This document shows, piece after piece, positions 31,608 through 42,072 of a stretch of DNA of 64,000 nt. The translations under genes and the position numbers were made by a program. This DNA comes from Peribacillus frigoritolerans (GTDB taxonomy: Bacteria > Bacillota > Bacilli > Bacillales > DSM-1321). The notes under the pieces are model-generated. The model did not search any database. It had not been told where the DNA came from and saw only the letters and a program-made list of their open reading frames with translations. Positions within the stretch are counted from its first letter, which is position 1; each line of letters starts with the position of its first letter. Where the stretch lies: NCBI GenBank assembly GCA_030562215.1, contig JAUPFL010000001.1:2282501-2346500 (forward strand), given 5' to 3'.

Positions 31608-32805
31608 ATGAACACAGAAAATAAACCATTCATCGTTATCGGTGGGGAATTGGCGGATTGGCAACTGCTTTAGGAATCGCAGAAACAAAACAGTATGTAA
31701 AAGTCCTTGAACAAGCTCCCGAATTTGGTGAAATTGGTGCAGGGATTCAGCTTGCAGCAAATGCCACCAACGTATTGCAGCGTTTAGGCGTCATGGATAA
31801 AATCAATGAAATTGCAGTATTTCCAAAAAGATTGGTGCTGATGGATGCCTTTTCCGGCAAAGAGCTTTCCGCTTTGGATTTAGGTGATGTTTATAAAGAA
31901 AGATATGGAGCGCCGTATGTTGTTTTGCATCGTTCCGATTTGCATAAAGTACTGGCTGAAGCCTGTGAAAAGAACCCGTATATTGAACTGGTCACGAACC
32001 AAACCATTATTGAAACAGTAGAAAATGAAGGTGAAGTGACGGTTACTTCTGCCAACGGGTCTAAACATTCAGGAACTGCTGTCATTGGAGCTGATGGATT
32101 ATGGTCCAAGGCACGGAAACTTTTTGTGGAGGATCAGCCGGTCTGTTCACAATATGTTGCATACAGGGGAGCGATCCCGATGGAAGAGGTTACGAGCCAT
32201 GGAGATTTAGATGATGTATATATGTGGATTGGGCCAAACCTTCATCTTGTTCAATACCCGGTAAGAAGGGGAGAACTATACAACCAAGTAGTGGTGTTCA
32301 AAAGTTCTCAATACACGGAAGAAAACGAAAAAACAGATCAATGGGGAACCCCGGAAGAAATGGACAGTGTATTTGCCGGAACTTGTGAGCTTGTTCAGAA
32401 TGCGATTTCATTCATTCAAAGACAACGCCGCTGGCCGATGTATGACCGTTTACCAATTGATAATTGGACAAAAGGAAGAATTACGCTTACGGGCGATGCT
32501 GCACATCCGATGCTTCAATACTTGGCACAAGGGGCTTGTCAGGCTTTAGAAGATGCAGCTTATTTGTCGGATATGCTTCATAAGCATGGGAATGACATTG
32601 AACAGGCATTTTTGGAATATCAAGAGGAACGCATTCCGCGTACGGCTAATGTTCAAACGAGTGCAAGAATGTGGGGGAAATCATCCACAATACGACCGAT
32701 GCAGGCATTCTGCTCCGAGATACGATCCTTGCAGGTCGGACGGATAAGGATTTCCAATTCGTCGATGAATTTCATGGTTACAATAAAACGGCCGTGAAAG
32801 CATAA
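31608..32805 (+). CDS. FAD-dependent monooxygenase, probable 3-hydroxybenzoate 6-hydroxylase, frame interrupted
   Basis: Would convert 3-hydroxybenzoate to gentisate with NADH and O2. FAD motif IVIGGGIGGLATALG (after restoring one G near 31652), AGIQLAANATNVLQRLG, IGADGLWSKAR and GDAAHPMLQYLAQGACQALEDA are typical class A flavoprotein hydroxylase signatures. A second G is missing in the run near 32677; restored, the protein ends RDTILAGRTDKDF, FVDEFHGYNKTAVKA at 32805 (399 residues). Start after AGGGGGA; ATG 31605 is an alternative. Salicylate 5-hydroxylase-type substrates cannot be excluded. Confidence 0.82.
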
Positions 32806-32828
32806 TCCATTTTGTTTCATCTATGCAG

Positions 32829-32949
32829 TTGATTGGAACGGAAGGTACGAGACTCCTGCGGGAAAAGCGAGTCCAGGGAAGACCCCGCAGGCGCAAGGCG
32901 CTGAGGGCGGACCGCCCGCGGAAAGAGAGTGCCTGGAGAGGAATCAACC
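32829..32949. repeat. Dispersed GC-rich palindromic repeat (copy 1)
   Basis: About 121 bp, far richer in G and C than its surroundings, with end repeats TTGATT/AATCAA and internal pairings (CCTGCGGG with CCCCGCAGG; GGGCGG with CCGCCC). The segment GACCGCCCGCGGAAAG..GAGTGCCTG recurs inverted at 42925-42970. Not coding. Similar intergenic repeats are common in Bacillaceae genomes. Confidence 0.75.
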
Positions 32950-32958
32950 AAATTGTAC

Positions 32959-33005
32959 AAACGGCAAAAGCCTTTCTTCTATATGAAGAAAGGCTTTTGC
33001 CGTTT
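32959..33005. terminator. Terminator of the gentisate operon
   Basis: A long perfect stem (AAACGGCAAAAGCCTTTCTT pairing with AAGAAAGGCTTTTGCCGTTT) and a short loop, between the repeat and the clpB promoter. Confidence 0.85.
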
Positions 33006-33040
33006 ATCCTCCATACCAACTGCATTTTTTATAACTTTCC

Positions 33041-33096
33041 TTTACATGGGGAAAATTAGAAGTATAATGAAAATATAAAGGTCAAATTTGGTCAAA
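33041..33096 (+). promoter_or_regulatory. clpB promoter with CtsR operator
   Basis: TTTACA (33041) and TATAAT (33063) with a 16-bp spacer, followed at 33080-33096 by GGTCAAATTTGGTCAAA, a perfect tandem heptad CtsR box with 3-nt spacing. CtsR bound there would overlap the start point and block clpB until heat stress. ctsR itself is not in the window. Confidence 0.9.
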
Positions 33097-33144
33097 CCGA
33101 GTGGGAATTCGTTCATGATATATAGATGAATGGGAGGTTTTAAG

Positions 33145-35732
33145 ATGGATATTAATAATATGACGGAGAGAACCCAACAGGCATTCATTGGCGGCCAGGA
33201 ACTAGCCAAAGATAGAGGGAATCCCGAGCTGACGGAGCTTCATCTATTAAAGGCCTTAATGGAGCAGGATGAAAGTTTATTAATCAGGATTTTATCGGAA
33301 TCTGGTAAACCGGTGAATCAATTTGATATAGAGCTGAATAAGGAACTGGATAGATTACCGGAAGTGAGCGGGGGTGTTTCCCAGGTTTACATGTCATCCT
33401 CCCTACAGCAAATTTTGACGGCTGCCGAAAAGGAAATGCAGATGTGGCAGGATGAATACTTATCTGTCGAACATATACTGCTTGCGTCTTTGCAAGTCAA
33501 TAAAACGAATGTAAACAGGCTATTTTCATCATATGGAATTGATTATGATAAAGCAAAACGGGTTATAAGCGATATAAGGGGGAATCAGCGAGTGACTAGT
33601 CAAAATCCTGAAAGCACTTATGAAGTACTGAAAAAATACGGCAGAGATCTCGTTGCTGAGGTTAAATCGGGTAAGGTCGATCCCGTAATCGGTCGAGATA
33701 CGGAAATCCGTAACGTCATTAGGATCCTTTCACGGAAAACGAAAAATAATCCTGTATTAATAGGAGAACCTGGAGTAGGTAAAACAGCGATTGTCGAGGG
33801 GTTGGCACAAAGGATCGTCAGGAAGGATGTGCCGGAAGGTTTAAAGGATAAGACCGTTTTTTCACTGGATATGAGTGCACTTGTCGCAGGGGCCAAATTC
33901 CGCGGTGAATTTGAGGAACGCTTAAAAGCGGTGTTGAATGAGATCAAGAAGAGTGACGGGAAAATTCTCTTATTCATTGATGAATTGCATACAATTGTCG
34001 GTGCAGGAAGAACGGATGGCGCACTAGATGCCGGGAATATGTTAAAGCCGATGCTTGCGCGCGGTGAGCTGCATTGTATCGGTGCAACGACCCTTGATGA
34101 ATATCGGCAATATATTGAAAAGGATCCGGCTTTGGAACGCCGTTTCCAACAGGTTCTGGTTCCTGAACCGGATGTTGAAGATACGATTTCAATTTTGCGG
34201 GGATTAAAGGAACGGTTTGAAATTCACCATGGTGTCAGGATACATGATCGGGCCATCGTTGCGGCCTCTGTCCTTTCGAACCGATATATAACGGAGCGAT
34301 TTTTACCGGATAAAGCGATAGATCTTGTGGATGAAGCATGTGCGATGATCCGAATGGAAATCGACTCAATGCCATCCGAATTGGATGAAATCACGAGAAA
34401 AGTCATGCAACTTGAAATTGAAGAAGCGGCCCTGAAAAATGAAGAGGACCCTCAAAGCAAAGCAAGGCTGGAAGTGCTTCAAAAGAACTATCAGAACTTC
34501 AGGATCAAGCGAATAGCATGAAATCCAAGTGGCAAATGGAGAAATCAGTGCTTCAAAAGGTGCAGGATAAACGTGAAGAGCTAGAGAAACTGCGTCATGA
34601 ACTGGAACAGGCAGAGAATGACTATGACCTTAACCGGGCAGCTGAACTTCGGCATGGAAGGATTCCGCAGCTTCAAAAAGAATTGGAAGCAATGGAAGGC
34701 GAATTAGAAAAGGAAAAACAGGAATCACGATTGCTTCGCCAGGAAGTGACGGAGGAGGAAATTGCCTCGATTGTTGCAAGGTGGACGGGGATTCCGATAA
34801 GCAAGCTGGTGGAAAGTGAAAGGGAGAAGCTGCTACGCCTATCCGATATCCTGCATGAACGTGTAATAGGTCAAGGAGAAGCGGTGGAACTCGTATCCGA
34901 TGCTGTTTTAAGAGCAAGGGCTGGAATTAAAGATCCAAACAGACCAATCGGTTCATTCATTTTTCTTGGGCCGACTGGTGTCGGTAAAACAGAATTGGTA
35001 AAAGCTTTGGCAGAAACGTTATTCGATAGTGAGGAACATATGATTCGAATTGATATGTCGGAATATATGGAGAAACATTCCGTGTCCCGACTTGTTGGTG
35101 CACCTCCTGGTTATGTTGGATTTGAGGAAGGCGGCCAACTTACGGAGGCTGTTAGGAGAAACCCATACTCAGTCATATTATTGGATGAAATTGAAAAGGC
35201 GCATCCGGAAGTCTTCAATATTTTACTGCAAATGTTGGATGATGGAAGGATAACAGACTCCCAAGGCCGGACAATCAACTGTAAAAACACGGTGATCATC
35301 ATGACTTCCAATATCGGTTCCCATTTCTTATTGCAATCCAACCGGGTGGATGGTGGCATTGAAGAAGAAATAAAAGATCAGGTCTTTAAAGAATTAAGAG
35401 GGCATTTCCGTCCGGAATTTTTGAACCGCGTTGATGACATAGTTTTATTCAAACCTCTGACGAAACAAGAAATCGTTGAAATCGTAGATAAAATGGTTCA
35501 TCAATTACAAGTGAGGTTAACTGAACAAAATATAGTCCTGAACGTTACAGAAGCGGCTAAGGAATTCATTGCGGACCAGGGATATGATCCGGTATATGGA
35601 GCAAGACCGCTGAAGCGATTCATCCAAAAGCATCTGGAAACGAAAATCGCCCGTAAAATCATATCTGGGACTGTTGAGCTTAAAGAAGGAATAACGATTG
35701 ATTATGCTCATGATGAATTGGTACTCATATAA
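33145..35732 (+). CDS. clpB: ATP-dependent disaggregase ClpB, frame interrupted
   Basis: Hsp100 chaperone that, with DnaK, dissolves protein aggregates. N-domain (residues 1-~145), first AAA+ module with [13 protein letters not shown], the coiled-coil middle domain (~[20 protein letters not shown]), second AAA+ module with [13 protein letters not shown] and [11 protein letters not shown]. The presence of the middle domain and absence of a ClpP-binding loop distinguish it from ClpC/ClpE. A short A run near 34470 lacks one base: [20 protein letters not shown] joins the halves, 862 residues in all. Start after GGGAGG. Confidence 0.94.
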
Positions 35733-35781
35733 AAATGTTAAAATGCAGTTTACCGGTAAGCAAAGTACGGTATAACAAAAA

Positions 35782-35810
35782 AGGACATCCTAAAAAGGAT
35801 GTCCTCTTTT
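35782..35810. terminator. Bidirectional terminator between clpB and yjzD
   Basis: AGGACATCC / GGATGTCCT stem, 6-nt loop, CTTTTG tail on the plus strand and AAAAAA (T run on minus strand) on the other side. Confidence 0.88.
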
Positions 35811-35815
35811 GTTTC

Positions 35816-36007
35816 TTAATGTTGATGGGAGTCTTTAGCTGGCCCGGCAGGCATGATAGCTGGGATGATACAAATCAGGATAGCAGCAGCTAATCCTAAA
35901 ATAGTTCCCTGCGCAGCATCGTATGAAACTCCGATCATGGAAGAAACAACATATACAGTCATATGCACTAATAAGAATGTCCAAAAAATTGTCCAAGCAT
36001 AACGCAT
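35816..36007 (-). CDS. yjzD: YjzD-family small membrane protein (DUF2929)
   Basis: 63 residues with two hydrophobic helices (WTIFWTFLLVHMTVYVVSSM and a second ending LICIIPAIM) and a short polar tail. Matches the DUF2929/YjzD pattern and position (beside yjaU). Role unknown. Uninterrupted. The following 295-bp gap to yjaU contains nothing I recognise. Confidence 0.8.
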   Translation of the reverse strand: MRYAWTIFWTFLLVHMTVYVVSSMIGVSYDAAQGTILGLAAAILICIIPAIMPAGPAKDSHQH

Positions 36008-36302
36008 CGAATTTCACCTCATTCCACTACATTCATTTTTATCTTACCATAATTAATATACAGTTAAAACGTGTTTTTAATAATAACCTTTAAATAATTC
36101 AATACATTAAATCATAAGTGAAATTTTTTGGCAGACAAGTTGGTTCCAAACTTCAAAAGGGAAATCATAGGGGGAAATAAAAACAAAAATCGTCCCTGCT
36201 TGGTTAATTTAAGATAAGAAGTTAGGCGTTTCCACTGACCCTTTCTATTTTTCGTCATAAATTAATATAGTAGTAGTAATATTCCTTAAAGGAGTTTGAA
36301 CG

Positions 36303-37025
36303 ATGGAACAACGAACTTTTCAAATTGATGACCAATGGAATATCATCTATTATCCAGAGCGGCCCAGTGGTTTTTCCGTAATGGTTATTGGAGACCGTAG
36401 TCATTTTGTCGAAAAAGACAGCAGCTTTTGGCTGCAGCATCCTGGCAGGCTGCAGATATTGGAATATTTAAAGGAATACGGATACACGCTATTTTCATCC
36501 AATTTTCACGGAGCCAACTGGGGCAGTCCTAAAGCACTGGACCTTTCCCTTAATCTATATATTCTTTTCATGAAAAAAGAAATAGTCAATCAAAGGGTTC
36601 ATATATTGGCAGAGGGGACAGGCGCACTACTTGCCCTAAAGCTAATGAATGAACTTGGAAACAAAATTCGGTCTGTCGTATTGATTGATCCGGTTTTTTC
36701 CTTGAAAGCACAATTGGAAAAAGAAAAGGAAAATAAGTTCTTCTATAAAAAGTGGCTGTCCGAGGTTGCTGCTGCATATGAGCTCGATCCGGCAGAATGT
36801 GAACAGCATATCCTGGACACTGAAGATTCAGTCATCGCAGAGAATATCCCCATGAAAGTGATTCAGGTTTTTGGAAGCTTACGGAAAGAGCAAGCCTCCC
36901 TTTATCGGCAAATCCAGCTGGCTAGAAAAACAGACTTGCAGCTAACGTATATATTGCCCGAAAAACGTTATAAAATCCCCTATCAAATACAAAAGTTTTT
37001 CAATGAGAATGAAGAGATTTTATGA
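36303..37025 (+). CDS. yjaU: YjaU-like alpha/beta-hydrolase-fold protein
   Basis: 240-residue protein of the position and size of B. subtilis YjaU. The fold is suggested by SVMVIGDRSHF, LFSSNFHGANWG and RSVVLIDPVFS, but the expected nucleophile elbow GxSxG reads ILAEGTGALLAL, that is, Ala-Glu-Gly-Thr-Gly, so Ser is missing. It may not be a hydrolase. Start after AAAGGAG. Its stop overlaps an ATG in the frame of the next gene (ATGA). Confidence 0.65.
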   Translation: MEQRTFQIDDQWNIIYYPERPSGFSVMVIGDRSHFVEKDSSFWLQHPGRLQILEYLKEYGYTLFSSNFHGANWGSPKALDLSLNLYILFMKKEIVNQRVHILAEGTGALLALKLMNELGNKIRSVVLIDPVFSLKAQLEKEKENKFFYKKWLSEVAAAYELDPAECEQHILDTEDSVIAENIPMKVIQVFGSLRKEQASLYRQIQLARKTDLQLTYILPEKRYKIPYQIQKFFNENEEIL

Positions 37026-37126
37026 GAAGAGATATATTTTACAATAGTTTGCATACGATACAGCATCTAAAAAAACCAGACGTGCCGGGTGAAGTGGGCT
37101 TGATGGCATACGAGGAGGCTGTATTT

Positions 37127-37957
37127 ATGCAAACAAACATTGTCATTGGCACTTATAGATTTGTGGGATTCTATGTGACTCAATATTTTTGAACCAAGGA
37201 AAGAAGTAATCGGAATCGATTGGGCTGATTCGAAGCAAATCAATATATTATGGAAGAAAAGGAACTTGAATTAGGCAGGAATTCAAATTATATATACTTT
37301 CCGATAACTAAACTAAAATTATTGGATATTTCACAGGAGGACACGGTGTTCATCTCTTGTTACGATATTCAAAGCGAAAAAATGGACAAAATCGATTTTC
37401 TGATTGGCGAAATCGTTTCCTTCATTGAGAAATTCAAAAATGGCAAGAATGAAACGCCAAATTTCGTTCTTTTCATGCCCATTGAAAAAGATATCAGTAT
37501 ATTTCAGTCCATTTTAAGCGCGATTCGTGGCATAGATTCTGCAAAAATCCTATTTTTGCCTACGATTTATGGACCTTGGCAATCGGAAGGCATGAGCTTT
37601 GAAGCTGGAATCAATCAGCTTGGACGGTCTGATATCGAAGCGGCAATTGCTGCCGAATATACCGGCGATGCTCTCTATATCACTGATTTTGTTAATGCTT
37701 TGGAAGCGGTGCTTACCTCAAGTTCCGATAGGGACATCCAATTGTACAGCAGTATAGATGATCATTGGATTGAATGTGCCAAGCTAATATTTGGTGAAAG
37801 TATGGATTCATTCACTACCCAACAATCAATAACTAAAATCAATAAAGGAACAAAATTTGAAGTGCAATGCAAAATGGAACCAGAAGAAGGCATTGCATTG
37901 CAAAGAAAACATAATAAACGGTTAAACTTACTTAAAAAGTGGAGAAAGCGTGATTAA
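37127..37957 (+). CDS. yjaV: YjaV-like protein, frame interrupted
   Basis: The better start is ATG 37127 after GAGGAGG: TNIVIGTYRFVGFYVTQYF, a degenerate Rossmann-type opening. A T run near 37183 lacks one base and another break lies near 37200-37250; from 37250 the frame is continuous to 37957 (MSFEAGINQLGRSD, KWRKRD end). Joined length about 277 residues, near that of B. subtilis YjaV at the same locus. NAD-dependent epimerase-like fold is suggested by the central LPTIYGPWQSEGMSFEAG. Function unknown. The med gene that follows yjaV in B. subtilis is not present. Confidence 0.65.
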
Positions 37958-38197
37958 CGCGGGACAGCGATAATCAAATATTTTCGTTATTTGGGAAGGA
38001 CAAAACTGTATATTTGCCTCTAATCTATATGTCTTGTACTATAATGTTCAAGGATAGGAATTAACATCAAAAGATATTCATGATTTTATATGTGCGCCCT
38101 TTACGAAAGGGTTCTGTGGAATTATGATATTATTGAGCTTTATTTGGGCATCACAATGATCAATTGATGAACATTCAAAAGATAGGGGGAAAAGCGA

Positions 38198-38380
38198 ATG
38201 AGTTCAGATAAAACTCTTGAATTTATGGGAATCGCCATGAAATACTTCCCAGAGGCTAAAGCGAAGCTTGAGGCAAGCGGGATTCCATTCTCAATGGAGA
38301 TGGCAGAGCCATTCATGGAGCTCTTTAAAAGCGTAATGCAAGAAGCTTATGAGCTTGGTAAACAAGATGCTCAGCGTTAA
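38198..38380 (+). CDS. comZ: ComZ competence modulator
   Basis: 60-residue protein (EFMGIAMKYFPEAKAKLEAS, ending MQEAYELGKQDAQR), like B. subtilis ComZ, a negative effector of comG expression. GATAGGGGG precedes the ATG. In B. subtilis it follows med in one operon; here med is missing and comZ has its own 240-bp upstream gap containing AT-rich promoter-like sequence. Confidence 0.88.
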   Translation: MSSDKTLEFMGIAMKYFPEAKAKLEASGIPFSMEMAEPFMELFKSVMQEAYELGKQDAQR

Positions 38381-38388
38381 TTAAAGGC

Positions 38389-38423
38389 AGGCTGTCCGGA
38401 TAAAGGGCAGCCTTAATTTTTTT
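38389..38423. terminator. Bidirectional terminator between comZ and yjzB-like gene
   Basis: AGGCTGTCC / GGGCAGCCT stem (one G-U pair), 7-nt loop, TAATTTTTTT tail. Confidence 0.85.
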
Positions 38424-38642
38424 ATTCTTTTTCAAGAACTTGGCGATCAAGGGGTTCAGATTGATTTTATCAATGGTCGGTTTGTATTGACTGTATAAGC
38501 CCATCAATGTTTCAACGCTCGCCATCAATTGCAAGTAATCAACCTGCGATTCCTCTTGCTCCGGTTCAGCTTTCCTGCCAAACATCAAATTCGAAAAATG
38601 ATCATCCGGTTTTCTTTCGCGGTTGCGATTGAAGATGTCCAC
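38422..38642 (-). CDS. yjzB: Small YjzB-like protein, frame interrupted at the end
   Basis: GTG 38642 after GAGGA opens MDIFNRNRERKPDDHFSNLM, and the core VDYLQLMASVETLMGLYSQY then KINLNPLIAKFLKK follows. As sequenced the frame runs antisense into comZ to 38325; one more A near 38435 would end it at once with KKE and a stop at 38422, just before the shared terminator, giving 73 residues. Position between comZ and fabH, on this strand, equals yjzB of B. subtilis. Role unknown. Confidence 0.65.
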
Positions 38643-38784
38643 AATGAGTTCCTCCTATGCTCCTTTTATTTATAATGTATGTCCCTGAATTTCCCCTGGC
38701 ATAGGCGCTTGACCGACTTCCGAAAGAGATTTCTTTAGCTTTTCAAACTGTTAACTCTTGCAAGGAAGTCTTTTTTATATAAAA

Positions 38785-38801
38785 TTAGTACCAGGTAATA
38801 A
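38785..38801 (+). promoter_or_regulatory. FapR operator upstream of fabH
   Basis: TTAGTACCAGGTAATAA, a near-perfect palindrome matching the FapR site TTAGTACCTGGTACTAA. FapR, released by malonyl-CoA, represses fatty-acid synthesis genes; the site is 44 bp before the fabH start. A second copy controls fabI at 63353. Confidence 0.88.
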
Positions 38802-38844
38802 TAGATGATTATAATAACTCATTAAAATATAAGGGGATGGCAAG

Positions 38845-39780
38845 ATGAATGCTGGAATACTAGGGCTTGGCCGCTACTTACCCGACAAAATCGTTACAAA
38901 TGCGGATTTAGAAAAAATTATGGACACTTCCGACGAGTGGATCCGGACTAGGACGGGTATTGAGGAAAGAAGAATTGCAAATGATGATATTGATACATCG
39001 GATATGGCTTATGAAGCCGCAAAAGCTGCATTGAAAAATGCGGAAATTTCGGCTGAAGAGATAGATTTAATTCTTGTGGCCACTGTTACACCTGATCAGT
39101 CGTTTCCTTCTGTCGCTTGCATGATTCAAGAGAAATTGGGAGCGATGAAGGCAGCTGCAATGGATGTAAGTGCTGCATGTGCCGGATTTATGTATGCAAT
39201 GATCACGGCGCAGCAATTTATTCAGTCAGGTGCATATAAGCATGTGTTGATTGTCGGTGTTGAAAAACTTTCGAAAGTAACCAATTGGGAAGACCGCAAT
39301 ACTGCTGTACTTTTTGGTGACGGAGCGGGTGCAGCTGTACTTGGGCCTGTATCTGATGGCAAAGGGGTCCTTTCCTTTGAATTAGGCGCAGATGGAACTG
39401 GCGGGAAGCACTTATTGCAGGAAGGAGATTTCATTCATATGAATGGACGTGAAGTATTTAAATTTGCTGTCCGTCAAATGGGGGAATCCAGCCTGGGTGT
39501 ATTGGACAAAGCTGGTTTGACAAAGGAAGATGTGGATCTGCTTGTTCCGCATCAAGCAAACATACGCATTATGGAAGCCTCAAGGGAACGATTGGGTCTC
39601 CCGCTTGAAAAAATGACAAAAACGGTCCATAAATATGGGAATACTTCATCAGCGTCCATTCCAATGGCCCTTGTGGAAGAAATGGAAGCGGGGAGAATCA
39701 AGGACAATGACTTAATCGTCATGGTCGGTTTTGGTGGTGGCCTTACTTGGGGAGCGATCGCTCTTAGGTGGGGTAAATAA
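38845..39780 (+). CDS. fabH: 3-oxoacyl-ACP synthase III (KAS III)
   Basis: Starts fatty-acid synthesis by condensing acetyl- or branched acyl-CoA with malonyl-ACP. Cys in SAACAGFMY, His in [11 protein letters not shown] and Asn in YGNTSSAS form the catalytic triad. 311 residues, uninterrupted. ATG after AAGGGGATGG. Forms an operon with fabF (50-bp gap) under FapR control; likely the counterpart of B. subtilis fabHA. Confidence 0.95.
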   Translation: MNAGILGLGRYLPDKIVTNADLEKIMDTSDEWIRTRTGIEERRIANDDIDTSDMAYEAAKAALKNAEISAEEIDLILVATVTPDQSFPSVACMIQEKLGAMKAAAMDVSAACAGFMYAMITAQQFIQSGAYKHVLIVGVEKLSKVTNWEDRNTAVLFGDGAGAAVLGPVSDGKGVLSFELGADGTGGKHLLQEGDFIHMNGREVFKFAVRQMGESSLGVLDKAGLTKEDVDLLVPHQANIRIMEASRERLGLPLEKMTKTVHKYGNTSSASIPMALVEEMEAGRIKDNDLIVMVGFGGGLTWGAIALRWGK

Positions 39781-39830
39781 TAGAAGAAGCAAAACGTAAG
39801 AGCTTTAAAAATAGGAAGGAGCCATTTTTA

Positions 39831-41069
39831 ATGACTAATCGTCGTGTAGTTGTAACAGGTATCGGAGCAATCTCTCCAGTTGGTAATGATGCAGAAACTG
39901 GATGGAAGAATATAATCGAGGGGAAATCGGGAATAGGGCCTTTAACTCGTTTGAATGCTGAAGAATATCCCGTTAAAGTGGCTGCTGAAATCAAGGACTT
40001 TGATATAGAGACATATATAAATCGTAAAGAAGCACGCAAAATGGACCGTTTTACCCATTATGCAATTGCAGCTTCCGTTATGGCATATAATGATAGCAAG
40101 CTGGAAATAACAGATGAAAATGCTGCACGTGTCGGGGTCTGGATCGGTTCGGGTATCGGCGGGCTGGAGACACTTGAAACACAGCATGAAAACTTTTTAA
40201 ACAGGGGATATAAACGGGTGAGCCCATTTTTCGTTCCAATGATGATTCCGGACATGGCAGCTGGCCAGGTTTCCATCTTACTGGGTGCAAAAGGAATCAA
40301 TTCATGTACGGTAACAGCTTGTGCAACAGGAACAAATTCAATTGGTGATGCGTTTAAAGCCATCCAACGGGGCGATGCCGATGTCATGATCACAGGCGGG
40401 GCCGAGGCGCCAATCACAAAAATGTCGGTTGCAGGCTTCTGTGCAAATACGGCTTTATCGACAAACCCTGATCCACAAACGGCTAGCCGTCCTTTTGATC
40501 TTAACCGTGATGGTTTCGTAATAGGTGAAGGAGCTGGAATCATCGTTCTGGAAGATCTTGAACATGCATTGAATAGAGGAGCCAAGATTTATGCTGAAAT
40601 AGCTGGTTATGGCTCAACTGGAGATGCCTTCCATATTACCGCTCCGGCACCAGGTGGAGAAGGCGGGGCAAGAGCGATGAAAATTGCAATTGAGGATGCT
40701 GGTTTGAATCCGGAGGACATCCAGTATGTGAATGCCCATGGAACGAGTACACCATACAATGACAAATACGAAACGATGGCAGTCAAGGAAGTCTTTGGCG
40801 ACCATGCTAATAAACTTGCAATAAGTTCCACTAAATCAATGACAGGCCATATGTTAGGCGCAGCAGGCGGTGTGGAAGCAATATTCACAATTCAGGCAAT
40901 CAGGGACAGCATTTTGCCTCCAACCATCAATATTGAAACCCCAGACCCTGAGTGTGATTTGGACTATGTTCCGAATCAAGCAAGGAAAGGCGAAATCAAT
41001 GCAGCCATCAGTAATTCACTTGGATTCGGTGGACATAACGCAACTATTCTTTTCAAAAAATATCAATAA
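39831..41069 (+). CDS. fabF: 3-oxoacyl-ACP synthase II (KAS II)
   Basis: Elongating condensing enzyme. Catalytic Cys in [16 protein letters not shown], His in [12 protein letters not shown] and His in [13 protein letters not shown] are present, with the C-terminal [12 protein letters not shown]. 412 residues, uninterrupted. AAGGAG precedes the ATG. Second gene of the fabHF operon. Confidence 0.96.
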   Translation: MTNRRVVVTGIGAISPVGNDAETGWKNIIEGKSGIGPLTRLNAEEYPVKVAAEIKDFDIETYINRKEARKMDRFTHYAIAASVMAYNDSKLEITDENAARVGVWIGSGIGGLETLETQHENFLNRGYKRVSPFFVPMMIPDMAAGQVSILLGAKGINSCTVTACATGTNSIGDAFKAIQRGDADVMITGGAEAPITKMSVAGFCANTALSTNPDPQTASRPFDLNRDGFVIGEGAGIIVLEDLEHALNRGAKIYAEIAGYGSTGDAFHITAPAPGGEGGARAMKIAIEDAGLNPEDIQYVNAHGTSTPYNDKYETMAVKEVFGDHANKLAISSTKSMTGHMLGAAGGVEAIFTIQAIRDSILPPTINIETPDPECDLDYVPNQARKGEINAAISNSLGFGGHNATILFKKYQ

Positions 41070-41081
41070 GTTTTGAAGGAA

Positions 41082-41110
41082 GAGCAGATCTTTTGGGGTC
41101 TGCTTTTTTA
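41082..41110 (+). terminator. Terminator of the fabHF operon
   Basis: AGCAGATC pairs with GGTCTGCT, followed by TTTTTTA. Confidence 0.85.
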
Positions 41111-41195
41111 TGTTGAAGGGAAAAGGGATATAAAATGTGTCAACCGCCTTCATTGAATCATACGATAGTCAAATAGATGCGGAGGTGTATGGGAA

Positions 41196-41965
41196 ATGGG
41201 AGTCATTTCAACCAATGAATGGATGAGGAAGGATTTCAACCGGCCGGTCCAGATGATGGAAAGACTTAAAAGCACATTCAACGATACCCTTGATGCGGAA
41301 ATGATTTATCATCATTTAATGAAGCATGGCATGTATTCACCGAATCAAAAAACAAAACTCACATGGGAAGACTTAAAAGAAAATAATGTATGGGAAAAAA
41401 CACAAAGCTTGTTTACAGCTTATAAGAAGCTTTGGGGAGGGCCTGATGTTCCCATATATATTTTCCCGCTCATGTCTTCAGGAATATGGAATAAAAAGGT
41501 TGAAACGAAGTCAGGGTTGGCATTTAAAGATAAACTATTCCTTTTTACGGCAAGGGGATAGCGGAAAAGGAAATGGAGGCCCTGTTGATTCATGAATATC
41601 ATCATGTTTGCCGTCTGCATCATTTGAAAAAGGACCAAAAAGAATTCACTCTCCTTGATACGATGATCATGGAAGGACTGGCGGAAAGAACGGTGAGAAA
41701 ATATTTAGGAACAAAATTTTTAGCGAATTGGACTAAGTTATATCAGGAAGATAAACTACGAGAATTTTGGAACAAGCATTTAGAGGAAAAACACACGATA
41801 AAACGTACAGATCCTCTTCATGATGTACTTCTGCTTGGGATGAAAGGATATCCATATATGCTTGGATACTGCAGTGGTTATTACCTGGTGAAAAATTTTG
41901 AAAAACTCTCTGTGAAAAAATCGTTCATTATTCAATCTGAAGAATTCTTATCAAAAAATAGTTAA
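41196..41965 (+). CDS. yjaZ: YjaZ-like zinc metalloprotease-fold protein (DUF2268), frame interrupted
   Basis: Predicted Zn-dependent protease. The motif LLIHEYHHVCR (HExxH) and a downstream MEGLAE (third ligand Glu) are in the second half. A short G run near 41558 lacks one base: LFLFTARGIAEKEMEALLIHE joins both parts, 256 residues, like YjaZ. In B. subtilis an app oligopeptide-transport operon follows yjaZ; here yjbA follows directly. Substrate unknown. Confidence 0.82.
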
Positions 41966-42072
41966 TATATACATTCTTTTTTCTTAATCTGTTTTCTAGA
42001 ATAGGAATAAATTGTATGGTTCCTGCCTATACTGATTGACAAACAGAAATTTGTTTAAGTGAGGGATGAATG

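Noticed and set aside
32823-33059. 78-codon Arg-rich frame after the hydroxylase gene
   Set aside because: It lies in the dispersed GC-rich repeat and the terminator hairpin.
38325-38421. C-terminal extension of the yjzB-like protein antisense to comZ
   Set aside because: It passes through the shared terminator into comZ; one base restored in an A run ends the protein before it.
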